From Burkholderiales bacterium (lineage in GTDB: Bacteria > Pseudomonadota > Gammaproteobacteria > Burkholderiales > Burkholderiaceae_C), in assembly GCA_027484405.1 (NCBI GenBank), contig JAIXTA010000032.1, forward strand, positions 1 to 35,216: DNA of 35,216 nucleotides. The letters are read 5' to 3'. This document shows positions 1 through 9,298 of the stretch, in pieces. The notes under the pieces are model-generated. The model saw only the letters and a list, made by a program, of their open reading frames with translations. It searched no databases and was not told the origin of the DNA. Positions within the stretch are counted from its first letter, which is position 1. Every line of letters begins with the position of its first letter. Made by a program: the position numbers and the translations under genes.

Positions 1-1363
1 TCTTGCCGTGGTCGACGTGCCCCATCACGGTCACCACCGGCGGACGCGGCAGGGACTCGAACTCGCTTGTGGTCTCTTCCTCGGTCAGGAAAGCTTCGGG
101 ATCATCCAGCTTGGCGGCGATCGCCTTGTGGCCGAGTTCCTCGACCACGATCATGGCCGTGTCCTGATCCAGCACCTGGTTGATGGTGACCATCTGGCCA
201 ATCTTCATCAGGGACTTGATGACCTCGGCGGCCTTGACTGACATCTTGTGCGCGAGATCGCCGACGCTGATGGTTTCGGGTACGTGCACTTCGCGAATGA
301 TCGGTTCGCTCGGCATGTTGGTGCGCTGGTCGTCACCGCGATCATCGCCACGACGCCCGCCCTTGCCGCGACCGCCACCTGCGCGCCAGCCCTCGCGGCC
401 TGCCGGTGCGGCGGGCTTGCCCGCAGGCTTCTTGCCCCGTGCGCCGTCCGCAGACCAACTGGAGGAGAGTTCTCCCGCCTTCAAAGTCTTGGTCTTGGCA
501 CCAGGCTTGTCGTCCTTCTTGGCTTCCTCGGTACCCGCCGCCTTGGCCGGCTTGTGCAGGGTGCCGGAGATCGGCGCAGGTGCAGCCGCCGGCGGCTCGG
601 GCGCCTTGACGATCTTCTTGGGGGCAGCCATCAGTTGGCGAATGCCTGCGGCTTCAGCTTCCGCACGCTTGCGCGCGTCATCGCGGCGCTTGCGTTCATC
701 TTCCTCGGCCTTGGCGCGGGCAGCAGCCAGCTCCTCCGCACTGGGGCCAGCCTCGCCAGGTGCAGCCACCGCCTCGGCAGTCGGTTCGACGACCTTCGGA
801 TCGGGCACCGCCTCGGTTGCGGGCGCGGGCTCAGCCTGGGCCGTCGTCTGCGCCTTGAGTTGCGCCTCACGCAGACGTGCAGCCTCACGCGCTGCCTCTT
901 CGGCTTCAGCGCGCGCCCGGGCTTCAGACTCCTGGCGAGCAATCAGCTCAGCCTGTCGACGGGCCTCATCTTCGCGACGCACACGCTCTTCGTCCGACAC
1001 AACCGGCGCAGCAGGTGCCGCAGCAGGTGTTTCAACCGCGGCCGGCGCAGCGGTCTCGGGGGTGTCACGCTTGACCAGAACACGCTTCTTGCGGACTTCC
1101 ACCTGAATGGTGCGAGCCTTGCCAGTGGCGTCAGCCTGCTTGATCTCGGTGGTCTGCTTGCGCGTGATCGTGATGCGCTTCTTCTCCTCGCTGGAGGAGC
1201 CATGCGCCTTGCGCAGGCTGTCGAGCAGCTGGGCCTTGTCGGACTCAGCCAGCAGGTCATCCGCCGCTGCCTTGGAGACGCCGGCGGCCTTGAGCTGTTC
1301 CAGCAGCACAGGAACCGAGAGTTTCAGTTCGCTGGCGAGTTGGGCGACGGTGGTACTTGCCAT
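1..1363 (-). CDS. infB: Translation initiation factor IF-2 (N-terminal part, cut by window edge)
   Basis: GTPase that delivers fMet-tRNA to the 30S subunit. The first 454 residues are visible. The N-terminal IF2-N type subdomain (about 1-60, [20 protein letters not shown]) is followed by a long Ala/Glu/Arg-rich linker (about 90-260) and a basic Gly/Arg-rich stretch. The window edge falls exactly in the G domain: the last residues are [14 protein letters not shown], the G1 P-loop. The G2-G5 motifs and C-terminal domains lie outside. The start is the ATG at 1363; only 47 bp separate it from the nusA stop, consistent with the conserved rimP-nusA-infB operon. The linker's composition breeds long spurious frames on the other strand. 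Confidence 0.97.
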   Translation of the reverse strand, partial: MASTTVAQLASELKLSVPVLLEQLKAAGVSKAAADDLLAESDKAQLLDSLRKAHGSSSEEKKRITITRKQTTEIKQADATGKARTIQVEVRKKRVLVKRDTPETAAPAAVETPAAAPAAPVVSDEERVRREDEARRQAELIARQESEARARAEAEEAAREAARLREAQLKAQTTAQAEPAPATEAVPDPKVVEPTAEAVAAPGEAGPSAEELAAARAKAEEDERKRRDDARKRAEAEAAGIRQLMAAPKKIVKAPEPPAAAPAPISGTLHKPAKAAGTEEAKKDDKPGAKTKTLKAGELSSSWSADGARGKKPAGKPAAPAGREGWRAGGGRGKGGRRGDDRGDDQRTNMPSEPIIREVHVPETISVGDLAHKMSVKAAEVIKSLMKIGQMVTINQVLDQDTAMIVVEELGHKAIAAKLDDPEAFLTEEETTSEFESLPRPPVVTVMGHVDHGK

Positions 1364-1410
1364 TCAGTCCTCAGAATCTTTCAGGGTGCGGACACGCGGG
1401 TGGCCGGCAA

Positions 1411-2889
1411 TCAACTCCAGCTTTGACGAGCCTGGATGATCATGTTCTTGGCGGCTTCCTCGCCCACACCAATGGCTTCGTTGAGCTCTTCACTGTCAAG
1501 TTCAGCAAGGTCCTCGATCAGGTAGACGCCGATGTCGGCCAGCTTGGGCAGCATGTCTGCCGTCAGGCCTTCAATGCCGAGCAGGTCGGTCTTGCCCGCG
1601 CCGGTCTCGAGCGACTCTTCCTGCGCCAGCGCCTGCGTCAAGAGCGCGTCGCGAGCACGGTTGCGCAGCTCGTTGACGGTGTCTTCATCGAAAGCCTCGA
1701 TGGCCAGCATCTCATTGATGGGCACATAGGCCACTTCTTCGAGACCAGTGAAACCTTCATCCACGAGAATGCCTGCTACTTCCTCGTCGACGTCCAGCTT
1801 GTCGACAAACAGCTTCACAACGCGGTCACGTTCGGCGGTCTGCTTGGTTGCCGATTCATCGGCCGTCATGATGTTGATCTGCCAGCCGGTCAGCTCGGAG
1901 GCCAGACGCACATTGCGGCCGCCCACCCCGATCGCCACGGCGAGTTCGTCCTCGTTCACGACCACGTCCATGGCGTGCTTTTCTTCATCGACCACGATGG
2001 ACTGGACGTTGGCAGGCGCCAGCGCGCCGATCACGAACTGCGCCGGATCTTCGCTCCAGAGCACGATGTCGACACGCTCGCCACCCAGCTCGCCGGTCAC
2101 GGCCTGGACGCGCGAGCCGCGCACGCCCACGCAGGTGCCGATCGGATCGATGCGGCGGTCGCTCGTGGTGACGGCAATCTTGGCGCGTACGCCGGGATCG
2201 CGTGCAGCAGACTTGATCTGCAGCAGGCCCTGTTCCATTTCGGGCACTTCAAGGCGGAAGAGCTCGATGATGAACTCGGGTGCAGTGCGCGAGAGTTCCA
2301 CCTGCTGGCCGCGGGCCGTCCGGTCGACCTTGCTGATGTAGGCCCGGACGCGGTCACCAATGCGCAGGTTTTCCTTGGGGATGGTCTGGTCGCGGCGCAG
2401 ACGGGCCTCGACTTTGCCGATCTCGACGATGGCGTCACCTCGGTCCATGCGCTTGACCATGCCGGTCACGATCTTCTCGCCGCGCTCCAGGAAGTCGTTG
2501 AGGATCTGCTCCTTTTCCGCATCACGGATACGCTGAAGGATGACCTGCTTGGCAGCCTGCGCGCCAATGCGACCGAACTCCACGTCGTCGAGCTGCTCTT
2601 CAACGTGATCGTCGAGGTCGATTTCGGGCAGCTGCGAGCGCGCTTCGGACAGAGCCATCTGTGCAGAAGGGTTCTCGACGGCGTTGTCGGCCACGACCTG
2701 CCAACGCCGGAAAGCATCGAACTCGCCAGAATCCCGGTCGATAGAAACGCGTACATCCACCTCGGGATCGGTAAAGCGCTTCTTGGTTGCCGAAGCCAGG
2801 GCGGTCTCCAGGGCACCGAAGACCACTTCCTTGCTGACATTCTTCTCGCGCGCCAGTGCGTCCACGAGCATCAGCACTTCACGATTCAT
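1411..2889 (-). CDS. nusA: Transcription termination/antitermination protein NusA
   Basis: RNA polymerase-associated factor that modulates pausing, intrinsic and Rho-dependent termination and rRNA antitermination. The 492-residue product has the full proteobacterial layout: N-terminal polymerase-binding domain ([18 protein letters not shown]), S1 domain (about 135-200, [16 protein letters not shown]), and two KH domains ([21 protein letters not shown], then [19 protein letters not shown]). It ends with two C-terminal acidic helix-hairpin repeats of the AR1/AR2 kind (about 360-490), which firmicute NusA lacks. The start ATG overlaps the rimP stop (ATGA), implying translational coupling. It is the middle gene of rimP-nusA-infB and probably shares the promoter and leader terminator upstream of rimP. 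Confidence 0.98.
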   Translation of the reverse strand: MNREVLMLVDALAREKNVSKEVVFGALETALASATKKRFTDPEVDVRVSIDRDSGEFDAFRRWQVVADNAVENPSAQMALSEARSQLPEIDLDDHVEEQLDDVEFGRIGAQAAKQVILQRIRDAEKEQILNDFLERGEKIVTGMVKRMDRGDAIVEIGKVEARLRRDQTIPKENLRIGDRVRAYISKVDRTARGQQVELSRTAPEFIIELFRLEVPEMEQGLLQIKSAARDPGVRAKIAVTTSDRRIDPIGTCVGVRGSRVQAVTGELGGERVDIVLWSEDPAQFVIGALAPANVQSIVVDEEKHAMDVVVNEDELAVAIGVGGRNVRLASELTGWQINIMTADESATKQTAERDRVVKLFVDKLDVDEEVAGILVDEGFTGLEEVAYVPINEMLAIEAFDEDTVNELRNRARDALLTQALAQEESLETGAGKTDLLGIEGLTADMLPKLADIGVYLIEDLAELDSEELNEAIGVGEEAAKNMIIQARQSWS

Positions 2890-3374
2890 TTCTTGCCCTT
2901 CCCAAAATCGAGCGCCGGGTTGAGGTTCGCACGCTCAATGTCCGACAGAACAAAATCCAAAACCTGCTCGGTGCCATCCTTGCCCTTGAAGACCAGCGAG
3001 AGCTTCGCATCCGGGCCTTCGCCTTCAGGGGCCTGCAGCACACCTTCGAAATTCTTGCGCCCCGCAAGGGGCACACGCAGCTTGACGATCGAGTTCTCGC
3101 CCGCGAAGCGCTGAAAATCCGCCAGCTTCCTGAGTGGGCGGTCCACGCCTGCAGACCCGACCTCGAGTCGCGCGTAATCCACTCCTTCGACCATGAAAAC
3201 ATTGGTCAGCTGGCGACTGACCCGCTCACAATCCTCGATCTTGATGCGCTCGCCGCTGCCATCTGCCCGATCGATCGTGATGCGCAGCAGGCCGCGGCCG
3301 GCGCGCTCCGCATCCACGAGCTCGTAGCCCATGGGCGCAATGGTCGATTCAACAAGTTGGTTCAGGTCAGCCAT
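2886..3374 (-). CDS. rimP: Ribosome maturation factor RimP
   Basis: Assembly factor for the 30S subunit, acting on the S12 region. The 162-residue protein beginning [23 protein letters not shown] matches family length and the conserved N-terminal alpha/beta domain. The central [23 protein letters not shown] (about 80-100) is the RimP hallmark, followed by the SH3-like C-terminal domain. An upstream in-frame ATG at 3407 would add 11 residues (MHCHGGIERTP). I prefer 3374 because the family begins at that point. The stop overlaps the nusA start by ATGA. It is preceded by a leader of about 150 nt with an intrinsic terminator. Confidence 0.96.
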   Translation of the reverse strand: MADLNQLVESTIAPMGYELVDAERAGRGLLRITIDRADGSGERIKIEDCERVSRQLTNVFMVEGVDYARLEVGSAGVDRPLRKLADFQRFAGENSIVKLRVPLAGRKNFEGVLQAPEGEGPDAKLSLVFKGKDGTEQVLDFVLSDIERANLNPALDFGKGKK

Positions 3375-3418
3375 CGGTGTCCGTTCGATACCGCCATGGC
3401 AATGCAAATGCGCGCCGG

Positions 3419-3443
3419 AAAAAAAAATGGGCCGGAAGGCCCA
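3419..3443 (-). terminator. Intrinsic terminator / attenuator in the rimP leader
   Basis: On the minus strand TGGGCC-TTCC-GGCCCA forms a 6-bp GC-rich stem with a 4-nt loop, followed at once by nine T residues. It lies about 45 nt before the rimP ATG and about 80 nt after the predicted transcription start, inside the leader. It therefore acts either as an attenuator controlling rimP-nusA-infB or as the end of a short leader RNA. A premature terminator ahead of rimP is known in other proteobacteria (the Rfam rimP leader). NusA, encoded downstream, itself influences termination, which would allow autoregulation. Confidence 0.75.
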
Positions 3444-3530
3444 ATTTCAGGCGGCTTCTATACCGACGCATCAGGGAGAAACACACACCCGACGCGTCAG
3501 CTGAGCCATCAGCAGTAGCTAATCCTTTGA

Positions 3531-3559
3531 ATTATAAGGAATTCCGCTCGGAAGCTCAA
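3531..3559 (-). promoter_or_regulatory. Sigma-70 promoter for rimP-nusA-infB
   Basis: On the minus strand TTGAGC (positions 3559-3554) is separated by 17 bp from a perfect TATAAT (3536-3531). This is one of the best sigma-70 matches in the window. The predicted start is near 3524, giving a leader of about 150 nt before rimP. It sits between the rluB stop (3617) and rimP, so rimP-nusA-infB can be transcribed independently of scpB-rluB. Confidence 0.75.
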
Positions 3560-3616
3560 AGAGCAGGCACAAATTGATTCCCGTGTCGGCTCGCGCAAGC
3601 GCATTCACCCAGGCAT

Positions 3617-5068
3617 TCAGCCTTCTGCCGGCGGCGGCGTACCTGCCCCGCCCGCGCCCCCCTTGCCGCCTCGGCGGCCGGCGCGCCGTCGGCTTCTGGC
3701 CTTGGGCTGAGACTGCGGCGCAGCAGCCTCGCCACCACCCGCTGTCTTCTTGCCTGGCTGCGGACCGCGCCGGGGCGCACCGTTTCCTGGCGGGCGCGCA
3801 CCGCCCGCTTTCTTGCCCGGTCTACCGGCCTTGCCACCCTGACCCGGCTTGCCGTTGCCCGAGCGGCTTCTGCCCGCAGGAGCGCCCGGCGCCTGCCCCA
3901 TGCCGCTCATCCACGCATCGGGATTGATGTTCAGGGCGTGGCTGGTCAGCATGACATGACCCGCCTCGTTATGGGTGGCAAGGAACTTCTCGCGTCGGCC
4001 GCGCGGCTTGGGTGGCTGATAGTCCATCCGATTGCCGTCTTCCTCGTCCGGCTCCGCCTTGGGCTTCGGGCCGAGACCGAGCTCGGATTGCAGTGCCCGG
4101 CAGGTGTCCGGATCAAGCTCCATCCACTGCCCGCGCTTGAGACGCGGGGGCAGCACAAAGCCGCCGAAGCGGATTCGAATCAGTCGGCTGACCGGCAGAC
4201 TGACCGCGTCGAACATCCGGCGGACTTCACGGTTGCGCCCTTCGCTGATGACCACCCGAGCCCACTGATTGGCACCCTCACCACCTGCACTCTCGATGCT
4301 CGCAAACTTGGCCGGACCGTCATCGAGCTGCACACCATCGAGTAGCTGCTGGCGCTGTTCCTCGGACATCTCACCCAGAAATCGGACCGCGTACTCGCGC
4401 TCCAGACCGAAGCGCGGGTGCGCGAGACGGTTGACGATCTCGCCGGAGTTCGTGAAGACCAGCAAGCCTTCCGTGTTGAAGTCCAGCCGCCCCACGGACA
4501 TCCACTTTCCGCTCTTCACCCGCGGCAGTACATCAAATACTCGCGGCCGCTTGTTCGGGTCGTCATGCGACACGATTTCACCAGCCGGCTTGTGATACAG
4601 CACGATGCGCGGCGGACGTGTGAGGTCCTTGCGCATGATCTGCTTGCCATTGATGCGGATCGTGTCAGAGGGCAGCACGCGCTGGCCGATGTGGGCCGGC
4701 TCGCCATTGACCGAGATGCGGCCGGCAAGGATGAGCTCTTCCATCTCGCGGCGCGAACCGATCCCCGCATCAGCCAGAACCTTGTGCAGCTTCGGAGCAT
4801 CCTCGGGGTTGAGCGCGCCCTTGTTCACGATCGCATCAAAGGCGCGCCCGGAAGCCACAGGCGGCGGATCGCCTTCGTCCACCACCACGCTGGCTGCGCC
4901 GGGCTCGCCGGTTTGCGTCGCCCGCTCACCGCGGCCGCGCTTGCCGCCACGACGGTTGCGATGCCGGCGCCGAGCGCCGCCTTCGCCGGACGCTGAGTTC
5001 GCGGACTCGGAGGGCGTACCCTCGGCCGGCGGCGGCGAGGCCTTGATCTGGGGGTCGTTGTCGCTCAT
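3617..5068 (-). CDS. rluB: 23S rRNA pseudouridine(2605) synthase RluB with long basic tails
   Basis: Isomerises a uridine in 23S rRNA. A conserved core sits between two low-complexity tails. Residues 1-90 are disordered and Arg/Gly-rich. An S4 RNA-binding domain (about 92-140, [20 protein letters not shown]) precedes the RsuA/RluB-type catalytic domain with the nucleophile Asp196 in [12 protein letters not shown] and the [11 protein letters not shown] motif. From about residue 335 to 483 the tail is rich in Gly, Pro, Lys and Arg. At 483 residues it is much longer than E. coli RluB (about 290), with the excess in the tails. The start ATG overlaps the scpB stop (ATGA). RluB is preferred over RluE/RluF from the S4 domain and the scpB neighbour. 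Confidence 0.93.
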   Translation of the reverse strand: MSDNDPQIKASPPPAEGTPSESANSASGEGGARRRHRNRRGGKRGRGERATQTGEPGAASVVVDEGDPPPVASGRAFDAIVNKGALNPEDAPKLHKVLADAGIGSRREMEELILAGRISVNGEPAHIGQRVLPSDTIRINGKQIMRKDLTRPPRIVLYHKPAGEIVSHDDPNKRPRVFDVLPRVKSGKWMSVGRLDFNTEGLLVFTNSGEIVNRLAHPRFGLEREYAVRFLGEMSEEQRQQLLDGVQLDDGPAKFASIESAGGEGANQWARVVISEGRNREVRRMFDAVSLPVSRLIRIRFGGFVLPPRLKRGQWMELDPDTCRALQSELGLGPKPKAEPDEEDGNRMDYQPPKPRGRREKFLATHNEAGHVMLTSHALNINPDAWMSGMGQAPGAPAGRSRSGNGKPGQGGKAGRPGKKAGGARPPGNGAPRRGPQPGKKTAGGGEAAAPQSQPKARSRRRAGRRGGKGGAGGAGTPPPAEG

Positions 5069-5934
5069 GCGCGGTCTTCCTCGGGCGGCATGACAGCCGC
5101 AGGCTCGTCTGCTGCGGCGTCTGCCGCCGCAGCGGTTTCATGGGGTGCAGCGGGGGCGTCGGACTCAACGGCTTCGATGTCCAACGCAGACGCAGCAGGC
5201 GGTGCGGCTTCCGTGGGCGTGTCAGACCGCGACAGCGCGGGTGCCGCAACCGCTCCGGGGGGCTGATCCTCGGGCTCGCTGCCGCCGGGCGCCCCTGCAA
5301 TTGCAGCGGATGCGCTGTCTTCCTGCACCACTGCGGCAGCAGGCGTTTCAAAGTCGATCAGCTGCTGCCCTGGGATCGGCAGCGCCGGCACGGAACCATC
5401 CTCGCCCAGGGAGGGCAATTCGCTCAGGGACGCCAAGCCGAGATCATCGAGAAAGAGCTTTGTCGTACCGAACAAGGCTGGGCGGCCAGGCGTGTCGCGG
5501 TGGCCGATCGTCTCGATCCAGCCGCGGTCCTCGAGTGTCTTGACCACGGTGGCTGCCACGGTCACACCGCGGATCTCTTCGATGTCGCCACGCGTGACCG
5601 GTTGACGGTAGGCAATGATCGCCAGGGTTTCCAGAACCGCGCGCGAGTAGCGCGGTGCCCGCTCTGGATTCAGCCGGTCGAGGTACTCCCGCATCTCGGG
5701 GCGGGTCTGAAAGCGCCAGCCGCTGGCCAGGCCGATCAGCTCAACACCGCGGCCGGACCACTCCTGACGCAACTCTTCGAGCACGAAGCGAACCGTATCA
5801 GCACCGATTTCGTCATCGAAGAGCTTTCGCAGCTCGGAAATCGGCATGGGCTGCTGAGCCACAAGCAGCGCCGTCTCGATGACGGTCTTTGCATGCAATG
5901 TCGTCATGACTTTCGGCGCGCTGGAAGGGTGCAC
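5065..5934 (-). CDS. scpB: Segregation and condensation protein ScpB
   Basis: Kleisin-associated winged-helix subunit of the SMC-ScpAB chromosome condensation complex. The core (about residues 14-190) shows the two winged-helix units, with typical blocks [24 protein letters not shown] and [18 protein letters not shown] Pro/Ala/Glu-rich, probably disordered tail of about 100 residues follows. The start may be the ATG at 5934 or the next in-frame ATG at 5907 (MTTLHAKTV), which fits the family better; neither has a strong ribosome-binding site. It overlaps rluB by ATGA. The usual partner scpA is not adjacent: upstream there is only a tRNA. Confidence 0.95.
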   Translation of the reverse strand: MHPSSAPKVMTTLHAKTVIETALLVAQQPMPISELRKLFDDEIGADTVRFVLEELRQEWSGRGVELIGLASGWRFQTRPEMREYLDRLNPERAPRYSRAVLETLAIIAYRQPVTRGDIEEIRGVTVAATVVKTLEDRGWIETIGHRDTPGRPALFGTTKLFLDDLGLASLSELPSLGEDGSVPALPIPGQQLIDFETPAAAVVQEDSASAAIAGAPGGSEPEDQPPGAVAAPALSRSDTPTEAAPPAASALDIEAVESDAPAAPHETAAAADAAADEPAAVMPPEEDRA

Positions 5935-6103
5935 CTGAGGGCAGATTGTTGAGTCATACCGTGTTGGCGGGTCAGACCTTCAGGCATGGCCTGGCCGTCT
6001 TGTGCCGGCGGGGCGAGGCGTCCGCAGGCGAAACGCTTGGATCAGCAGGACCATGCGTTCCGGCCGGCGCGCATTCGCGCAGCACGGACCCGATCAACAT
6101 GGC

Positions 6104-6126
6104 AAAAGGCCCGCATGTCGCGGGCC
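6104..6126 (-). terminator. Intrinsic terminator downstream of tRNA-fMet
   Basis: On the minus strand GGCCCGC-GACAT-GCGGGCC forms a 7-bp GC-only stem with a 5-nt loop, followed by TTTT. It lies about 45 nt past the 3' end of the initiator tRNA and before scpB, so it should close the tRNA transcript. The 5935-6103 stretch between it and scpB holds no recognisable gene and must contain the scpB promoter, which I could not identify. Confidence 0.8.
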
Positions 6127-6168
6127 CTCTTCATCAGCGCTCATTTGACTGATGCGCCGATCTGAATG

Positions 6169-6245
<77 letters not shown>

Positions 6246-6256
6246 TCGAGACCAAG

Positions 6257-6285
6257 ACTATATCTCATATCGACGCAGCGCACAA
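6257..6285 (-). promoter_or_regulatory. Sigma-70 promoter of the initiator tRNA gene
   Basis: On the minus strand TTGTGC (6285-6280), a 17-bp spacer and TATAGT (6262-6257) place the transcription start about 5 nt before the tRNA 5' end. The hexamers are close to consensus and the spacing is optimal. Confidence 0.65.
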
Positions 6286-6318
6286 ATGCAGGGACGCACG
6301 GCAGGCCGGCGCTCTGGA

Positions 6319-6798
6319 TCAAAGCAGAGCTTCAATGTCCTTTGCGATGGCAGACGGCTCAGTCGTCGGGGCGTAGCGCTCCTTGACGTGCCCCTCCCGA
6401 TCGACGAGGAACTTGGTGAAGTTCCACTTGATCCCCTCGCTGCCCAGAAGGCCGGGCGCGGACTTCTTCAGAAAATTGAACAGCGGATGGGCGTTCGATC
6501 CGTTGACTTCAATCTTCTCGAACATCGGAAAGCTCACGCCGTAGTTGCGCTCGCAGAAGGTCGCGATCTCCTCTGCACCGCCCGGTTCCTGATGCCCGAA
6601 CTGGTCGCACGGAAACCCCAGTACCACCAGCCCACGCTCTGCGTACTTGTCGTGCAGGGCCTGCAGACCCTTGTACTGAGGTGTGAAGCCGCACTTGCTG
6701 GCGGTGTTCACCACGAGCAGCACCTTGCCGCGGTACTCGGCAAGGTCTGCCGGGCTGCCGTCGAGCAGCTTGGCGGAAAAATCGAATGCAGTGCTCAT
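6319..6798 (-). CDS. Glutathione peroxidase family protein (BtuE-like)
   Basis: Thiol peroxidase that reduces H2O2 and organic hydroperoxides, cytoplasmic (no signal peptide). At 159 residues it is the normal bacterial size. The peroxidatic Cys36 lies in NTASKCGFTPQ, Gln70 in FGHQEPG, and Trp125-Asn126 in WNFTKF: the full catalytic tetrad. Cys64 (GFPCDQFG) and Cys82 (ATFCERNYG) are also present; Cys82 sits where non-selenium GPx proteins keep their resolving cysteine, so electrons may come from thioredoxin. It stands alone, 17 bp downstream of pilU, so it may be read through from the pilus genes. Confidence 0.95.
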   Translation of the reverse strand: MSTAFDFSAKLLDGSPADLAEYRGKVLLVVNTASKCGFTPQYKGLQALHDKYAERGLVVLGFPCDQFGHQEPGGAEEIATFCERNYGVSFPMFEKIEVNGSNAHPLFNFLKKSAPGLLGSEGIKWNFTKFLVDREGHVKERYAPTTEPSAIAKDIEALL

Positions 6799-6815
6799 GG
6801 ATGCTGCCCTGTCGC

Positions 6816-7949
6816 TCAGACGATGGAGAGGTGGCCCACGCCCAGCGAGGGATCACGCTGCGCCAGCTTCGATTCCAGCTTGATGCGCAGGCGCAGGTCG
6901 TTGACGGAGTCGGCGTTGCGCAGCGCGTCTTCGTAGCTGATCTTGCCATCCTCGAACAGATCGAAGAGGTGCTGGTCGAAGGTCTGCATGCCCAGTTCGC
7001 GCGAACGCTTCATCACGTCCTTGATCTCGCCGACCTCGCCCTTGAAGATCATGTCTGAGATGAGCGGCGAGTTGATCAGGATCTCGCAGGCCGCAGCACG
7101 GCCCTTGGAATCCTTCAGCGGGATCAGGCGCTGCGAGATCATGGCGCGCAGGTTGAGCGACAGGTCCATGAGCAGCTGCTGGCGCTTTTCTTCCGGGAAG
7201 AAGTTGATGATCCGGTCGATCGCCTGGTTGGAGTTGTTCGCGTGCAGCGTGGCCATGCAGAGGTGGCCGGTTTCCGCAAACACGATGGCGTTCTCCATGG
7301 TGTCCTTGTCACGGATTTCGCCGATCTGCACGACATCGGGCGCCTGACGCAGCGCGTTCTTCAGCGCGGCCTCCCAGGACTCGGTGTCCACGCCCACTTC
7401 GCGCTGCGAAATGATGCAGTTGGCATGCGGGTGCACGAATTCGATCGGGTCTTCGATCGTGATGATGTGGCCGTGCGTGGTCTCGTTGCGGTGGCGCAGC
7501 ATGGCAGCCATCGAGGTCGACTTGCCCGAGCCCGTGGCGCCTACCAGCAGCACGATGCCGCGCTTGGCCATCACGATGTCCTTGAGCTGCGGCGGCAGAC
7601 CCATGCCCTCCACCGTCGGAATGCTGGCCGGAATCGTCCGCAGCACCATGCCGACCATGCCCTGCTGCACGAATGCGTTGCAGCGGAAGCGGCCGATGCC
7701 CGAGGGGTTGATGGCGAAGTTGCACTCCATCTTGTTCTCGAACTCGGCAGCCTGCTTGTCGTTCATGATGGCGCGTGCCAGCTCGGCGGTGTGCACGTGC
7801 GTCAGCGCCTGGTTGGACACCGGCACCACGCGCCCGTCGATCTTGAAGGCCGGCGGAAAGGCGGCGGTGATGAAGAGGTCCGAGCCGCGCTTCTGAAGCA
7901 TGAGCTTCAGCAGGTCGTGCATGAACTTGGTGGCCTGATCGCGTTCCAT
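6816..7949 (-). CDS. pilU: Type IV pilus retraction accessory ATPase PilU
   Basis: Hexameric PilT-like motor that assists PilT in pilus retraction at the inner membrane. The 377-residue product has an N-terminal PAS-like domain (1-110), Walker A GATGSGKS (137-144), the Asp box ITIEDPIEFVHPHANC, Walker B IGEIRD and the His box HLCMATLHANN. The C-terminal extension past about 340 (NDLRLRIKLESKLAQRD) is typical of PilU rather than PilT. It lies 82 bp downstream of pilT on the same strand, the usual pair. The start at 7949 gives MERDQATKFMHDLL; a second in-frame Met nine codons on is possible. Confidence 0.96.
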   Translation of the reverse strand: MERDQATKFMHDLLKLMLQKRGSDLFITAAFPPAFKIDGRVVPVSNQALTHVHTAELARAIMNDKQAAEFENKMECNFAINPSGIGRFRCNAFVQQGMVGMVLRTIPASIPTVEGMGLPPQLKDIVMAKRGIVLLVGATGSGKSTSMAAMLRHRNETTHGHIITIEDPIEFVHPHANCIISQREVGVDTESWEAALKNALRQAPDVVQIGEIRDKDTMENAIVFAETGHLCMATLHANNSNQAIDRIINFFPEEKRQQLLMDLSLNLRAMISQRLIPLKDSKGRAAACEILINSPLISDMIFKGEVGEIKDVMKRSRELGMQTFDQHLFDLFEDGKISYEDALRNADSVNDLRLRIKLESKLAQRDPSLGVGHLSIV

Positions 7950-8031
7950 GTGCGGTCCAGTACTGCGAAGGGGGTGGGTGGCTCAGGCGCAGGGGGCTGC
8001 GCCAGGGCGGCGGACGGCAAGCCTCGCGGCT

Positions 8032-9072
8032 TTAGCCGAAGTTTTCCTTGTTCTGGGCGTAGACCCGAGCCTCCTCGGCGCTGACCACGTTGCGGCGCAC
8101 GAGATCGAGCAGGCACTGGTCCAGGGTCTGCATGCCGAACTGCTGCCCAGCCTGGATCATGGAGTACATCTGCGCGACCTTGGCCTCGCGGATCAGGTTG
8201 CGGATGGCAGGGGTGCCGATCATGATCTCGTGCGCGGCCACACGGCCCGAACCGTCCTTGGTCTTGAGCAGGCTTTGCGAGATCACGGCGCGCAGCGATT
8301 CGGACAGCATGGCGCGCACCATGTCCTTTTCCGCCGCGGGGAACACGTCGATGATGCGATCGATGGTCTTGGCGGCCGAGGACGTGTGCAGGGTGCCGAA
8401 CACGAGGTGGCCGGTCTCCGCGGCCGTCAGGGCCAGGCGGATGGTTTCGAGGTCGCGCAGCTCACCCACCAGAATCACGTCAGGATCTTCGCGCAGCGCC
8501 GAGCGCAGCGAGTTGTTGAACGAGAGCGTGTGCGGGCCGACTTCGCGCTGGTTGATCAGGCACTTCTTGCTCTCGTGCACGAATTCGATCGGATCCTCGA
8601 CCGTCAGGATGTGGCCGAAGATGTTGTCGTTGATGTGGTTGACCATCGCGGCCAGGGTGGTGGACTTGCCCGAACCCGTGGGGCCGGTCACCAGCACGAT
8701 GCCGCGCGGCTGCATCGACATGTCCTGGAAGATGCGCGGTGCATTGAGGTCCTGCAGCGTCAGTACCTTGGACGGAATGGTCCGGAACACCGCGCCCGCA
8801 CCGCGGTTCTGCACGAAGGCATTGACGCGGAAGCGCGCCAGGCCCGGAATCGAGAACGAGAAGTCGCACTCGAAGATCTCTTCGTACTGCTTGCGCTGGG
8901 CATCGTTCATGATGTCATAGATCATGCGATGCACGTCCTCGTGCGTGAGCGCCGGCAGGTTGATGCGCCGCACGTCGCCGTGCACGCGGATCATGGGCGG
9001 CAGGCCGGCCGACAGGTGCAGGTCGGAGGCCTTGTTCTTGACCGAGAAGGCCAGCAGTTCGGTGATATCCAT
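8032..9072 (-). CDS. pilT: Type IV pilus retraction ATPase PilT
   Basis: Main motor of pilus disassembly, needed for twitching motility and natural transformation. At 346 residues it is the canonical length. Key motifs are Walker A GPTGSGKS (130-137), the Asp box LTVEDPIEFVH, Walker B VILVGELRD, and the His box HLVFGTLHTSSAAKTIDR. The conserved C-terminal AIRNLIREAK motif (around residue 285), required for retraction, is intact. The start ATG has GGAG about 6 nt upstream. A strong stem-loop (9086-9129) sits immediately before that ribosome-binding site. It is divergent from yggS, as in many proteobacteria. Confidence 0.98.
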   Translation of the reverse strand: MDITELLAFSVKNKASDLHLSAGLPPMIRVHGDVRRINLPALTHEDVHRMIYDIMNDAQRKQYEEIFECDFSFSIPGLARFRVNAFVQNRGAGAVFRTIPSKVLTLQDLNAPRIFQDMSMQPRGIVLVTGPTGSGKSTTLAAMVNHINDNIFGHILTVEDPIEFVHESKKCLINQREVGPHTLSFNNSLRSALREDPDVILVGELRDLETIRLALTAAETGHLVFGTLHTSSAAKTIDRIIDVFPAAEKDMVRAMLSESLRAVISQSLLKTKDGSGRVAAHEIMIGTPAIRNLIREAKVAQMYSMIQAGQQFGMQTLDQCLLDLVRRNVVSAEEARVYAQNKENFG

Positions 9073-9085
9073 ACAATTCTCCGCT

Positions 9086-9129
9086 GGGTTGCAGCGCCTG
9101 CCTGATCCCTCGGTCAGGCGTTGCGACCC
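9086..9129 (-). promoter_or_regulatory. Stem-loop in the pilT 5' leader
   Basis: Two 15-nt arms (9086-9100 and 9115-9129) are complementary at 13 positions. The other two can form G-U pairs in the minus-strand transcript, giving a 15-bp stem with a 14-nt loop. An alternative inner pairing CCTGA/TCAGG is also possible. The hairpin ends about 3 nt before the GGAG of pilT, so it could affect ribosome access or mRNA stability. No T-run follows, so it is not a terminator. Confidence 0.45.
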
Positions 9130-9298
9130 GCCTCTTGGCGATTGAGCGCTGCGCCCGCCGTTGCCGCGCGAGCCTCACCGCAGATTAAGCGCGATTGCCG
9201 CCCGAATCATGAACGTCGGGCTGTGCACCGCATGGGATATGTGACCAAGTGAGCGAGGATGAAGCTCACAAAGCACTTTAAGCATCTGGATTATCTGC

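Noticed and set aside
1357-3114. A 585-codon open frame on the plus strand opposite nusA and rimP
   Set aside because: It is antisense to well-supported nusA and rimP, has a His/Asp/Val-skewed composition typical of high-GC shadow frames and no recognisable domain.
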